Under the pieces are notes generated by a model that was given only the letters and a program-made list of their open reading frames with translations, ran no database searches and was not told the DNA's origin. From Adineta vaga (lineage: Eukaryota > Rotifera), in contig CP075492.1 in assembly GCA_021613535.1 (NCBI GenBank), positions 4,402,001 to 4,466,000 of the forward strand: a stretch of DNA of 64,000 bases, in the 5' to 3' direction. A program made the translations under genes and the position numbers. Of the stretch, positions 1-10,374 are shown one piece after another. How positions within the stretch are numbered: the first letter of the stretch is position 1; the number at the start of each line of letters is the position of its first letter.

Positions 1-2140
1 TTTGATAGTTGGTTATTGCTGTTAAATATTCATTTCTTTCCTCATAAATCGTACCGATGTTATCGTAAGAAATAGCTAAATCGAAATGATCTTTAGGAAG
101 AAGTTTTAGATTAATATCAAGTGCTTTTCCATAGTAATAAAGTGCTTTGGAATAACAGCCAGTATTTCGATATAATCTTCCCATAGTTTGATAAGTTGAA
201 CATAATGAAGGATGATCTGATGGAAGAATTTCTTCATTCACTTTTTGTTCTTTTTCATAGAAGGATAATGCCTTTATAGAATCATCTATTTTTTCATAGA
301 TCAGACCAATATTATGGTAGCAAAATGTCCATTTAGAATAATTATAAGGAAGAATATGTTCAGAGATTTTCAATGCTTTTTCATATGAAGTGATCGCTTC
401 AATATTTTGATCCATTTTGTCATATATTCGACCGAGACTGATATAACAAGCAGATAAATCAGATTCTTTTCCAACATGAGATGATTCTTGACAAGTTTTT
501 AATAATTTTTGATAAAATAAAAGAGCATTGGGATAATCATTCATTTTGAAATATATATTACCAATCTTATTGTATGAATTTAATAGATACGAATGTTCAG
601 ATGAAAGCGTATCTTTATAGATATGAAGTGCTTCTGTATATTGTTCTAACTTTTGAATCTCAGAAGGATGAACTTCTTCATCCAAATCATAAATTTTGGT
701 AGTTATTTGAGAAGAGATAATGATATCTGGTGGATTCAAAGGATTCGGTTGTTGTAAGATTTCACGACTATCTTCAGGATCGATATCATCATTGTCGTTT
801 CCTTCATCTTCACACGAATATTCGTAGTAAACCGAATTAGATTTACGATCTGTTCTTGCATATTTTCTCGACTGTTCAGGTAAATATGATTCATGTTGTC
901 TTTTATTTTCATTTGTAGTCAATTTTGATATCATTGAATTTATCTGTTTAGCTTCATCATAGTGATCCATTTTAATTAAAAATGATCTCAATCGATACCA
1001 TTCTTTCAAGTTTGAGAATGTTTTCTCTTTCATATTCTTCATGAATGCATGATAAGCTTGATCTTTGTCATTAATTAATATCAAATTCACTTGAAATAAC
1101 CGTTGTTTATCATTCAATAATTTTATATCGACAATTCGAAAAACGGTATTGAGTGAAAACAGAATTTCATGTTCTGTTTGAGAGCAATTGGCAACGTCAA
1201 TAGAAGCAAACGGCATTGAAGAATTGCACGGATCAATTGTAATAAGGAAAAGAATACTAATTAAGTCAGAATTAAGACATAAACGATGAGCACAAATCAA
1301 AGCAACATTACGATTTTTACTCGCACAGAGAAAATTGTTAAACGACATCAGACCATTCTTGGTTTGCGTCATTTTGATGAAATCTGATTTAGGTAAACCG
1401 TGTGCATGATACACGATCAATTTTTCATCCGAAGAATAGTGGCGAAACTGTTCCGAATATAAATGTTCAATATGTCGATGCAGATCAACTATAAAAAAGC
1501 CGATTTTGATTATGAAATTGACATTCATCGATTGAATAGCACGATTGAGCATTGTATATAAGAATTTATTCGAAGTAAACCACCAACTTGACGTTTTACT
1601 ATAATAATTTTCTTGAAATTTCTTCAGCTGCATAAATTCATCTTGGTTTTTGTCGAATAGATGAGAAAAATCTTTAAGTTGTTCTGATTTAAAGTCGATA
1701 GTCAATAGAATTTCTCTTAGAATTTGCATACACATAAATATCGAATCAATTCTCTGGCCATTCAAAAAACTAATTGAAATATCGTCTTGTTTAGATGATA
1801 GAACAATCTGGTCATTCATCACATCAGTTGATGACATTTCCGATGAAATATGTTGAACTTTATTCCATTGTTGATAATCTTTATCGTCATTTGAAAGAAT
1901 AAATATTTTCTGAATTTGATCAATATCATGAATCAATGGAATGATATTTTCACAGAATATATCAGTTGATACTAAATAAACTTTTCCATCTATCATATTT
2001 GTAATAAAATCGACACATTGATCAACATTAGAAAATACATAAATACCATCGATGATATCTTTGAATTCAGATCGAATATTTTCATAATCTTTATTATTTT
2101 TCTCAATTCGATCATTTAACCAAACTAATAGAACATCCAT
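1..2140 (-). CDS. ART-TPR fusion protein (ADP-ribosyltransferase-like domain plus tetratricopeptide repeats), 3' end cut by window
   Basis: Open without a stop from the proposed ATG at 2140 to the window edge, about 713 codons. It begins with an N-terminal module (VLLVWLNDRIEKNN... region) known from bdelloid ART proteins. An ART-like fold follows: a strand reading IVYHAHGL at about 1400-1420, a block with SFNNFL, and the ExE-type motif QTEHEILFSLNTVFRI near 1170-1140. An acidic linker leads into at least four kinesin-light-chain-type TPRs (for example SKALYYYGKALDIN). ARTs move ADP-ribose from NAD+ to proteins, and TPRs would bind partners. The first motif is normally YRGQ; here the Arg is His, so activity is uncertain. 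A few in-frame codons precede the ATG and an upstream coding exon is possible. The family call is firm, the function is not. Confidence 0.85.
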   Translation of the reverse strand, partial: MDVLLVWLNDRIEKNNKDYENIRSEFKDIIDGIYVFSNVDQCVDFITNMIDGKVYLVSTDIFCENIIPLIHDIDQIQKIFILSNDDKDYQQWNKVQHISSEMSSTDVMNDQIVLSSKQDDISISFLNGQRIDSIFMCMQILREILLTIDFKSEQLKDFSHLFDKNQDEFMQLKKFQENYYSKTSSWWFTSNKFLYTMLNRAIQSMNVNFIIKIGFFIVDLHRHIEHLYSEQFRHYSSDEKLIVYHAHGLPKSDFIKMTQTKNGLMSFNNFLCASKNRNVALICAHRLCLNSDLISILFLITIDPCNSSMPFASIDVANCSQTEHEILFSLNTVFRIVDIKLLNDKQRLFQVNLILINDKDQAYHAFMKNMKEKTFSNLKEWYRLRSFLIKMDHYDEAKQINSMISKLTTNENKRQHESYLPEQSRKYARTDRKSNSVYYEYSCEDEGNDNDDIDPEDSREILQQPNPLNPPDIIISSQITTKIYDLDEEVHPSEIQKLEQYTEALHIYKDTLSSEHSYLLNSYNKIGNIYFKMNDYPNALLFYQKLLKTCQESSHVGKESDLSACYISLGRIYDKMDQNIEAITSYEKALKISEHILPYNYSKWTFCYHNIGLIYEKIDDSIKALSFYEKEQKVNEEILPSDHPSLCSTYQTMGRLYRNTGCYSKALYYYGKALDINLKLLPKDHFDLAISYDNIGTIYEERNEYLTAITNYQ

Positions 2141-2448
2141 CTGTTCATAAATGAATGTATCAGTCGTTTGATGATTTACAATAGATATTTATTTTGTTTG
2201 TTATTTATACAATGGTAGATTCTAATTGGAGTTACGCTTCATGAATCAGTTGATATCTATTCGTTCTATTCATCTTATTTTCTCTTGTTTATATTGATCA
2301 AACAAATGTTGAAATTTACCAATGAGCAATCGAATAAATTTATTTCGTGAAAAAAAGTTATATTAAAATCACTTGAATGAGAAAATGTTTCTTTTTTTAT
2401 ATACTGTTATTATGATATGCAGAAATATGAAAATAAATAAAACTGAAT
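2141..2448. other. Intergenic spacer, ART-TPR promoter side and CFAP36 3' flank
   Basis: AT-rich, with no convincing ORF or RNA gene. It should hold the 5' flank of the ART-TPR gene and the 3' UTR of CFAP36. Confidence 0.6.
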
Positions 2449-3436
2449 TTATTGTTTATCAATAACTTCTCGTCGAAGTTTTGCAGCCATTGCTCTTCGT
2501 TTTTCTAATTCATCATTTGAAATGTCTTGTTCTTTTTCCATGGCTTTTCTTGCAACATTCGCAGCTGATTGTGGTCGTGTATTGATTGTTTCATTTTCTA
2601 ATTCTTGAGCACGTTCTTGACGTTGTTTATTAATAATTAAATCACGTTGTTGTTTAAGAAAATGTTGTCGTGATGACATCATTGATGCAACTGTTTCTGC
2701 ATTTGTTGAGGATGATGTTGTCGTACTTATTGTTAATTCACGTAATTTCTCGCGAAGTATATCTTCAGGAACAGAATCAATCGTTTCCGATTCCTTATTT
2801 ACCTAGAAAAAAAAATAAATGTAATATTTGATTGAAAATTCAATATGAACGAGGTACTTTTGGTTCGTTTGTTTGTCGGTTTCGATCGATGTTAACTTTA
2901 CGGTCTTCTTTTTGTTTTAAATTAGGTACAACTTTCGATGAGTTGTCTTTAATTGTTGGTCTATTGGATGCGGATGTTGCTTGTAAAACTAATTGTAAAA
3001 CTCGATCGTCATTTGCATCAGATGGTTTTAAAATTCCATGTTCTAATTGTAAATTGACCAATGCTTGTAATTGAAGAATTAAATTCTTTCTTTTCATCAT
3101 TTCCGTGAATAGATCAAAATCATCTATTGAATACAATTGTTCATACGAATCATCCATTGTTATTCCAGAATTTCTTTGATAAGTACTTTTCAAATCATTC
3201 TTATCAATGTTTATATCATCACTAAGACTTGTTATTAATGAATCAGCTAATACTTGGTATCGTTTATATATAGTCTTCTGTTCAATACGTAATGATGATG
3301 ATAGTTGATTATCATCATCATAATCAAAACAAGCACATTTTGTATCGATAAATGTTTGAATAGGTGCTGACCAAATTGAAGAATGAATAAAATCATGGAT
3401 GAGATCATTAATCCAATTTCCTTCACCTGAAGCCAT
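2449..3436 (-). CDS. CFAP36: Cilia- and flagella-associated protein 36 (BART-domain protein)
   Basis: Two exons (3436-2858 and 2802-2449) joined across a 55-bp GT-AG intron give 310 aa, and the lengths close in frame. The N-terminal half is a BART-like helical domain: it starts MASGEGNWINDLIHDF, followed by WSAPIQTFIDTKCACFD, DFDLFTEMMKRKN and LQLQALVNLQLEHGIL, matching the CFAP36/CCDC104 pattern. The C-terminal half is a charged, probably coiled region (KQQRDLIINKQRQERAQELE, KRRAMAAKLRREVIDKQ). The family binds ARL3-type GTPases and localises to cilia, which fits a ciliated rotifer. It is divergently arranged with the filamin gene, with starts 242 bp apart. Confidence 0.88.
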
Positions 3437-3678
3437 TTTGAAATATGTCGTCGTTAATTGTGTTTTTCTTTTCTACTACCATAGAAGATGAACATCAGTT
3501 GGAAACAACACTATATAGTTATCCAGAAGAAAAATGATTTTCTTAAAATATTAGCGACATCTATTGAGAAATATTTCTTCTCTATTTGAATTACATCGAA
3601 ATCTTCGAATCCAATGAAACATAAATCTAACTTGTGAATTGAAAAGAACGTGCTCGTTGAATAGTCTATCTAGTTGTT
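3437..3678. promoter_or_regulatory. Shared divergent promoter region, CFAP36 / filamin-repeat gene
   Basis: The 242 bp between two divergent start codons must carry both promoters. No TATA box or named site is evident by eye. Confidence 0.4.
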
Positions 3679-6189
3679 ATGTTACCAAAAGTTCGTCGAT
3701 TTATTAATAATAATAATTCTTATGCAACAAATCATCGATTAACATCATCACTCGATCGTTTAAGTCATAGTTCAAGTTCAGATGACGAAAATAATGGTAA
3801 GTTCAAATGATTCCATTTGTACAAAGCTTTTTCTTGTATTCAAATAGTTTATACACAAACTTTGTTATATATTGTACATGTCGATGATATTGAATCAACA
3901 ATGATTGATAAGCAGCAATCAAATAAAGTTATTCGAAGAATATCAAAACGAACAACAGCTAGTTTTAATGAACAACAAGAACTACCGCGAAATATTCATA
4001 CACCAAGACTACCACCATCGACACCGCCATCATTCAGTTTTTCCAATCCATTTCGGCGTTTAAATAGTGAGAAACAATATTCTATCATTTTCGTTTGATC
4101 ATTTTTCTTAATATAGATTTATTAAAAGCTGCTGATAAATCAAATCAATGTACATCAACACCCAATCTGAATGGTAAATACTTTTGAAAATAGTCATTCA
4201 TATCTTTCAATTATGTTTCATATCTAGTTACACCAATAGGCTCATCAAAAGCGAAAAAATCTTCGTTAAACAATCGATCTCGTTCACAAAATCAACAGAG
4301 TAATGACAAATTTCCTCCACCACCACCAGAATTTCTTTCTGATCATTCGATTCATGCAAACGATAAATATACAATGATTCGTATAAGTGGTCCCGGTATA
4401 AAAGATGGATATGTTGATGATCATTGTTATTTTGATCTAAATGCGTTCGATGTTGAATTACAAAAACTTGTTATTGCTATTGATGGTCCATCGAAAGCTG
4501 ATATTCAAATTCAAGTTGTCGAAACAGGAATCTATCGAGTTTATTATAAATGTCAATTACCTGGTATATCAAATATCATCTAAACAAAGGAATAATGTCT
4601 TTTTGTTTCAGGTAATTATCATCTTTCGTTAACGTATGATGGTCAACATATCGATCGGTCGCCTTATCATCTAATTTTACATACACGACCGTCTGAAGAA
4701 CAAGTTGTTCCACCTCCTAATATTCCAATTCGCGCTAAAATTGAGCCCGTAGAGTTTTGTGTAAGATTAACGTTTTCTTTTGAATAGGAATTTATTTCTA
4801 TATTAATTAGGTAAATACTCCATGTATAGTCAATGTTTGTCCAGAAGCACCATGTAGTGTCTTTCAAGCTTATATCCAAGCCCCAGAAGGAAATATCAAT
4901 TTACCCATCATAGTTCATAAATCAGCAAAATCAGGTAAATTCATTCGAAGAGTGAAACGAAGAAAAAAACTTAATAACTCTTCTTTTTTTCTTGATTTTA
5001 GAAAGTTATGAGATATATTTTATACCGCACACGTGTGGTAATCATTGGCTCAATGTCAATCTTAATCACACACCAATTATTGATAATCCTTATCGACTAG
5101 TAGTTCAATCATGTACTACTACGAAATCAATGTTGAACAGTAAAGAAGAACTCTTCCATGCTTTTTCTGGTGAGAACCGCTGCGATGGCCGAGTGGTTAA
5201 GGCGTTGGACTAGAAATCCAATGGGATCTTCCCGCGTAGGTTCGAATCCTACTCGTAGCGCTTGATTTATTCTTTTTGTGTTCAGAAAAAATGTTAATAG
5301 GAAAGAAAAAGCGGAAGGGAAGAAGCAAAAGGAAGAGGAAAAGAATCAACATATAGAATTCTGTCAATGTGCTTGTTTTCTTTCTAGGAGAATTGAGTCA
5401 ATTTTTTGTATCGAAATCACCTGCATCGAAAACAGGACAATTTTCTGTGGGTATTAGTGGACCATCGACAGTTTTTCTCGACGCAAATGAAACGGAATAT
5501 GGTTATGAAGTAAGAAAGTTTATTTTCTTGAAAGATTTCTGAATTTTGAATGAAATTCTTTCTTTAGTTTCATTATAAACCAATTCGACCTGGAAAATAT
5601 TTGATTGCAATGAAAACGGCTGGTAGACATATTCAAGGAAGTCCATTTCTTTGTCGTGTCTACGGTGAGTTTCAATCTTCAGAAAGAATATGTTCTCTTT
5701 TTACTAGAAAATAATTGTTTTAGATAAAATTAATGATCATCGAGTGAATAATTATAATACATTATTATCAAGTCCATCTAGATTACAACAATCGATCGGA
5801 CAGACTGATCTTGATACTCTTCGTTCGTCAATGACGGGTAAAGCTTCACAAATATGTGTTTTCGGTGCAGGTTTATACGAAGCGAAAAAACAACGAAAAA
5901 CAACATTCAAAATCGATGCCAGTCAAGCAGGTAAAAATATTGAAAATAATATCGTTCATTAACGATCTGTCTATTCTATTTAGGTCCTGGTTTACTTTCA
6001 GTTGGTCTTTATTCTCCTCTTGGTGTATGTGAACGTCTTGTAATTAAACGTATACTACCATCGTCACCTGGTTTTATTTACAAAGTATCTTATCGAGTAC
6101 GAACACGTGGTCAATATATGTTAACAATTGTTTATGGAGCCGATATGGAACATGTACCTGGAAGTCCTTATCTTGTGCTTGTTGAATAG
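3679..6189 (+). CDS. Filamin-repeat protein without an actin-binding domain
   Basis: Eleven exons (3679-3796, 3848-4066, 4117-4173, 4228-4563, 4612-4760, 4811-4934, 5002-5169, 5388-5509, 5568-5664, 5724-5930, 5984-6189) sum to 1803 bp, 600 aa. A low-complexity N-terminus (Ser/Asn-rich, then polyPro before EFLSDHS) is followed by several filamin/ABP280-type immunoglobulin-like repeats. Signatures are ISGPGIKDGYVDDHCYFDLNA, DGPSKADIQIQVVE, YHLSLTYDGQHIDRSPYHLIL, GKYLIAMKTAGRHIQGSPF and a last repeat ending GADMEHVPGSPYLVLVE. No calponin-homology domains are seen, so it is not a full filamin; it is probably a scaffold or mechanosensing protein. The exon 2 acceptor at 3847 is the least certain join. 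A tRNA gene lies in intron 7. Confidence 0.82.
5179..5260 (+). tRNA. tRNA-Ser(AGA), nested in a filamin-gene intron
   Basis: 82 nt with a 7-bp acceptor stem (GCTGCGA / TCGTAGC, one G-U pair), A box TGGCCGAGTGG, anticodon loop ACTAGAAAT (anticodon AGA, reads UCU), a long class II variable arm (TGGGATCTTCCCGCG) and B box GGTTCGAATCC. It closely follows the eukaryotic tRNA-Ser-AGA pattern, has no intron, and a T5 run at 5273-5277 can terminate Pol III. It sits on the same strand inside the filamin intron 5170-5387. Confidence 0.95.
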
Positions 6190-6536
6190 AACTGCTTAGA
6201 ATTTATGCATTTCACAGTCTTATTGTTATTTTGTTTTTTATTTGTATTGAGTGCGACTTATTTGTTTTTCATTTGAACGTTCTTTTGACTATAATGAAAC
6301 AGTGTGTATGTAGTTATGTATGTGTGAATTGCGAAAAAAAAGAAAAGGATCGAAGCAAAATAAATGAAAAAGTGAAAGAAAATAAAATTCTTCTGTTAGA
6401 AAAACAACGATTAAGAACAAACAAAAGAAAAAAATATTTCTCATGCATTTTAGTTGTTAAGTTTCAATAACGACAGTGTTGTAGTAAGTCAGTGAGCTTG
6501 AATAAGAGCAAAATATATTGTTTAGAATCAATTTCC
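6190..6536. other. Intergenic: filamin 3' UTR and 5' flank of the ubiquitin-like gene
   Basis: AT-rich, with an A-rich stretch at 6340-6440. A possible splice acceptor (tattgtttag at about 6523) just before the next ATG suggests a 5' UTR intron. No gene seen. Confidence 0.4.
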
Positions 6537-6851
6537 ATGAGTAACTATAATCCTAAAACTCCGATGCAAACAGCAAGACCACCAATCGAACATTTCTATA
6601 CGAAATTTCAAGTCCATTATGCTGGTGATATCCATGAAATTGTTTTAAAAACGACAAAAGAACCAACATGTGGTGATTTAGCGAAAACTTTACAAAGCTC
6701 ATATCGTGTTCCAATGGACAAACAAATGGTATTTTATCGTGGTCAACCACTTCATCAACATAGTTCAGCGAATTATGAGCGTCCACTTTCAAAATATGGC
6801 ATGTTTTCGGGAAATTTAATTCGATTAACTGGTAGACGAGGATTAATTTAA
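6537..6851 (+). CDS. Stand-alone ubiquitin-like domain protein, BAG1 UBL-like
   Basis: Single coding exon, 104 aa. After a short N-terminal tail the protein fits one beta-grasp domain: FQVHYAGDIHEIVLKTTK, then CGDLAKTLQSSYRVPMDKQMVFYRGQPL, then PLSKYGMFSGNLIRLTGRR. The order (DLAK.L...GVP..KQ.VF.G..L......L...G...G..I.L.G) resembles the N-terminal UBL of BAG1-type cochaperones, but no BAG domain follows before the stop. The Met at 6537 is preferred over earlier non-ATG codons. It converges on the NCS gene, with stops 125 bp apart. Confidence 0.7.
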   Translation: MSNYNPKTPMQTARPPIEHFYTKFQVHYAGDIHEIVLKTTKEPTCGDLAKTLQSSYRVPMDKQMVFYRGQPLHQHSSANYERPLSKYGMFSGNLIRLTGRRGLI

Positions 6852-6976
6852 TCGAATAAATACTTATTTTTATTCAGACAGAGAACAAAAAAAAACACCT
6901 TATTATCCCGGTTTTTTTTACGTTTGGAATGAAAATAAATAAATATGGAAGACAATGAAAATGAGAGATAGCCCTA

Positions 6977-7831
6977 TTATGTACGTAGACAAGTTGTCGA
7001 TGAGGAAGCATTCTCTGATGCAGACATTGCAACAGCTGTTGTATCACATTGTAATAAACGAGCAATCGATGGATCTGATTTAGCACCTATTTTTAATACA
7101 AATGATACAAAAGATTTTTTAGAAAAAAACGATCAATTACCTTGAATAAATTCTTCACGCGTTAATCTTCCGTCATGATCAGTATCGAATGTATTGAAAA
7201 TCTAACAAAATGAAATTCATAAGAACATGTTTTTCTTTACAAATTAATGATGTTTTTACTTTATCTGTGCGTTTTTCAGGTGTTGATTCATCTTCAGGCA
7301 TTTGCATGATGGTTCCAACCATTCGATAGATTGCCTAAAACAAAGATTAATAATTCAAAAATTCGAATTCTAACTTCGAATTTACAGTAACAATTTCCAA
7401 CATTTCATTTTTTGTTATAAATCCATCACCATTTGTATCATATAGACCGAATGCCCAATTTAATTTTTCTTCTAAATTTCCTTTAGATGTTATACTTAAT
7501 GCAGTAAGAAATTCTCGAAATGAGATCCGTTGATTACGATCAGCATCAAAACGTCGAAAAGCATGGTCAGCAAAGGCTGATGAGTCACCTGTTGGAAATA
7601 CCTGAGCATAGATTTTTTTAAATTCATCCGATGTTAATTGTCCACTTGGACAATCTTTATGAAAACATTTATACCAATCTTCTACAAATAAATAACGAAT
7701 AGAATACGATATTTAATGCTTGAAAAAGAAAAATATGATTTCATACGAATTTCAGCATCAGTAAAAGTAGTTAGATTACGATAATAATCAAGATCAGCTT
7801 GTCGAAGTTTACCAGCAGGTTTATTGCCCAT
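6977..7831 (-). CDS. Neuronal calcium sensor protein, neurocalcin/hippocalcin/visinin-like
   Basis: Five exons (7831-7747, 7681-7386, 7334-7260, 7201-7141, 7086-6977) total 627 bp, 208 aa. It starts MGNKPAGKL, with Gly2 suited to N-myristoylation. EF-hands: a degenerate first one ([16 protein letters not shown]), EF2 [16 protein letters not shown]3 [14 protein letters not shown] and EF4 [14 protein letters not shown]. The family-typical tail [15 protein letters not shown] comes from the last exon, which is too small to show as a long ORF. About 17 extra Ser/Thr-rich residues follow. These proteins act as membrane-recruited Ca2+ switches. Without the last splice the protein would stop just after EF4, so the 7086 acceptor matters. 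Confidence 0.9.
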
Positions 7832-8099
7832 TGGAAAAGAAAATAATTTACAAATTGATATTCATTTGTATCAAAATTGAAGTGCACCACAATCAGAAGA
7901 AATTGTCAAGTAAAAGAACGAACAAATGAAATGATAAGATTGTAGAATAGAGTGTACTCTATCTTAATATCCTATTGGTTGTTAATAGTATCCAGCCAAG
8001 ATAGTGTTTATTTTTTTTTCTATAGTGGCTTACAGAATGTGTACATATTCATAGAATTATATGTTCCCTAAATTCTTATTTTTCTAGATCTTTATTAAT
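7832..8099. promoter_or_regulatory. Divergent promoter region, NCS / NDUFS5-like gene
   Basis: 268 bp between two divergent starts. It contains a T-rich run (tttttttttct at about 8010) and a probable splice acceptor or pyrimidine tract before 8100. No specific site recognised. Confidence 0.35.
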
Positions 8100-8903
8100 A
8101 TGGTCGAAGATACGAAAGTAGATCAGAAGAATGAGTCAAACACTCCTCTTCTATCAGCTAAACTATCTTATCCGACACGTCCATATGTCGCTCAAATGCC
8201 TGCATTAATGCGTATTATTGGTCATTATACAGATGCTGGTCGACCGATGCCAGCAGCTGGTTCACCTGAAGCTGAAGCAGCACTTCGTAGTCAACAAGAA
8301 GATGAACAAGAACAACGACTTGTTTACAATCATGATACTCAACCAATCGAAAAAGTCAATCCATTTGTTCGTTGGCATAGACGATGGTATCGTAGTAAAG
8401 GTGTTGATCCATCACCAACAGTTGGTGTTTTCTATTCACCATTCAATATGGCTATTGAACCTTGGGCTATGGGTCTTGGTGATACTGGATGTGCAAAAAT
8501 CTTCAAACAATATCGTATGTGTACTCATATGGTTAGTCATAACAATTGAGTTTTATTAAATAATATCTATCCAATTCTATTCTGTATTTCTAGATGCCAA
8601 GTACTCAACGTTCTTTATGTGAAGATGAAAAAGCTGATGTTCAAGAATGTATACATGGACAGAAACGAGTAATTACAGATGTCAAACATTTCAATAATCT
8701 ATTTCATTCGGTTTTTTTTCTTCTATTCTAGTATCTTCGTCAACAATACATGTATCAACATCGGTGAATAAAATCCCCTTTTTTTAACTTGAATTCTCTT
8801 AAAATATATCTTTTTCCTTTGTAGTGTTAAGAAAAATCTACCATTTCCAGAAGAACCAATCATCGACGGTTACAATTGGCCTTCATTCAAATATTTGAAC
8901 TAA
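8100..8903 (+). CDS. NDUFS5-like complex I subunit (twin CX9C protein)
   Basis: Four exons (8100-8531, 8594-8668, 8732-8763, 8825-8903) total 618 bp, 205 aa. The C-terminal part has two CX9C pairs, CAKIFKQYRMC and CEDEKADVQEC, followed by a basic helix (GQKRYLRQQYMYQHR) and a Pro-rich end. This is the layout of NDUFS5, an intermembrane-space accessory subunit of NADH:ubiquinone oxidoreductase folded by the MIA40 pathway. The family is usually about 100 aa; here roughly 115 extra N-terminal residues precede it (Ala/Glu-rich, then VNPFVRWHRRWYRSKG). The CX9C call is clear; the exact subunit name is inferred. Confidence 0.7.
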
Positions 8904-9039
8904 ACCATCTTTTCTCTTTTATTTTTCATTTTCACCCATCGTCCTTATTTTGTATTTAGTTTTTGTTTTCTCTTCTTTTCTCTTTCTCTCCATGAAATAA
9001 ACTACCAAAGTCCTTTTAATTGCTATCATTCAAACAATA

Positions 9040-9066
9040 TTCTTCTTCTTCTTCTTCTTCTTCTTC
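9040..9066. repeat. (TTC)9 microsatellite
   Basis: Perfect TTC run immediately 5' of the uS2m start codon, probably in its 5' UTR or promoter. Confidence 0.9.
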
Positions 9067-9082
9067 ATTCATAGAATAGAGA

Positions 9083-9966
9083 ATGGCATCATTAGTACTC
9101 AAACATCTAGTTCAACGAACATGTAATTTTACTCGATCTACTTTTCGATATGCATCTTCGTCTCCTACAGTTCAACGACACATTATCAAAGAAGATGGTA
9201 AAATTTCGTTATGAATGAATATTTCATTGATGATTTTGATAGATGTGATACGATCAAGAAAAGAAAATAATACAACGATGCTAACAGATGATCCATTGAA
9301 TCATGATGATTATTTCAATGTACGTTCAATGGTTACACTCGAAGATCTTTTCAAGTAGGTATGTTTGACATTTCTTCCTGATATATGATCATGCTTTTCC
9401 TTTTCTATAGAAATCGTGCACATTTTGGTCATGTCACTGGCATGAGAAATCCTTGGATGTCTCAATATATTTATGGTCATCGATTAGACGTAGATATTAT
9501 TGATTTAGACAAAACTTTACCAATGCTTCATTCAGCATTAAATTTTCTTGCTCATATTGCATATCGTCAAGGTATTGTTTTATTTCTCACACGATATCCA
9601 GCTCATGTACCATTGGTTGAACGTGCTGCACGTGATTGTGGTGAATATGCACATTGTCGAAAATGGGATTATCCATTTACTAATACTCAAGCATTATTTG
9701 GATATGATATTCGTCTTCCTGATGTATGTATATTTACTCATACATTAGCACCACCCAATCAACTTCATCCTGGCATTAGTGATTCGAATAAACTATTGAT
9801 ACCAACTGTGGCATTATGCGATACAGATTGTAATCCAAATATAATCACATATCCAATTCCAAGCAATGATGATACATTGAAATTAGTTGAATTCTATTTG
9901 ACATTATTTCAACAAGCCATAATGGCTGGAAAAGAAAAAAGACGTGAAAAAGACTCATCTAGTTAA
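9083..9966 (+). CDS. MRPS2: Mitochondrial small-subunit ribosomal protein uS2m
   Basis: Three exons (9083-9197, 9243-9354, 9411-9966) total 783 bp, 260 aa. The start MASLVLKHLVQRTCNFTRSTFRYASSS is an Arg/Ser-rich mitochondrial presequence. The uS2 core is clear: LFKNRAHFGHVTGMRNPWMSQYIYGHRLDVDIIDLDKT, then AHIAYRQGIVLFLTR, and the C-terminal LIPTVALCDTDCNPNIITYPIPSNDD. It acts in the mitoribosome small subunit. Confidence 0.93.
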
Positions 9967-10099
9967 AATAAAAATCATAGAAATAAAATACATCTTGAAG
10001 ATGCTGTTTTGCTTTATTAAGAAACTAATTCATCTATTAGATATATGTAAAAAGAGAAACGCTTGATTAATGATAGAAGAGACTAATTTGTCTATTTTC

Positions 10100-10252
10100 G
10101 AACAAACTTCACAACCACATTGTTTGAAACAGAATCTGCTACACGATTGAAAACTTCTTGTTCCAACGAAGAAATAAATGAATTGATATTTTTCAATAAT
10201 TGTCTTGCACCTAATTGTTTGACATCTTTTATAAAAACATTTTCGTACATGA
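10100..10252 (-). CDS. Small unassigned ORF, possible gene remnant
   Basis: A 50-residue frame starting MYENVFIKDVKQLGARQLL and ending NVVVKFVRK. The amphipathic helical pattern (NINSFISSLEQEVFNRVADS) looks protein-like rather than random. A stop lies just upstream and no good acceptor was found to extend it. It could be the last exon or a fragment of a larger lost gene. Function unknown. Confidence 0.2.
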
Positions 10253-10374
10253 TCAATTATTCTTCTGTCTTTTCCTACATGAAAGCGAGAAAAGAACGAG
10301 AGATATTAAATATTTGATAAATTTTCGAATACTTATAGACAAAGAAAACTCAATATGATTTTCTCTCTCAAAAT

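Noticed and set aside
2832-3074. Plus-strand ORF of 80 codons
   Set aside because: Exactly opposite CFAP36 exon 1, whose BART-domain match is clear.
6946-7143. Plus-strand frame starting at ATG 6946 with an early TAG, looking like a short broken protein
   Set aside because: It is antisense to the last NCS exon, which explains its protein-like look; the minus-strand exon gives the conserved NCS tail.
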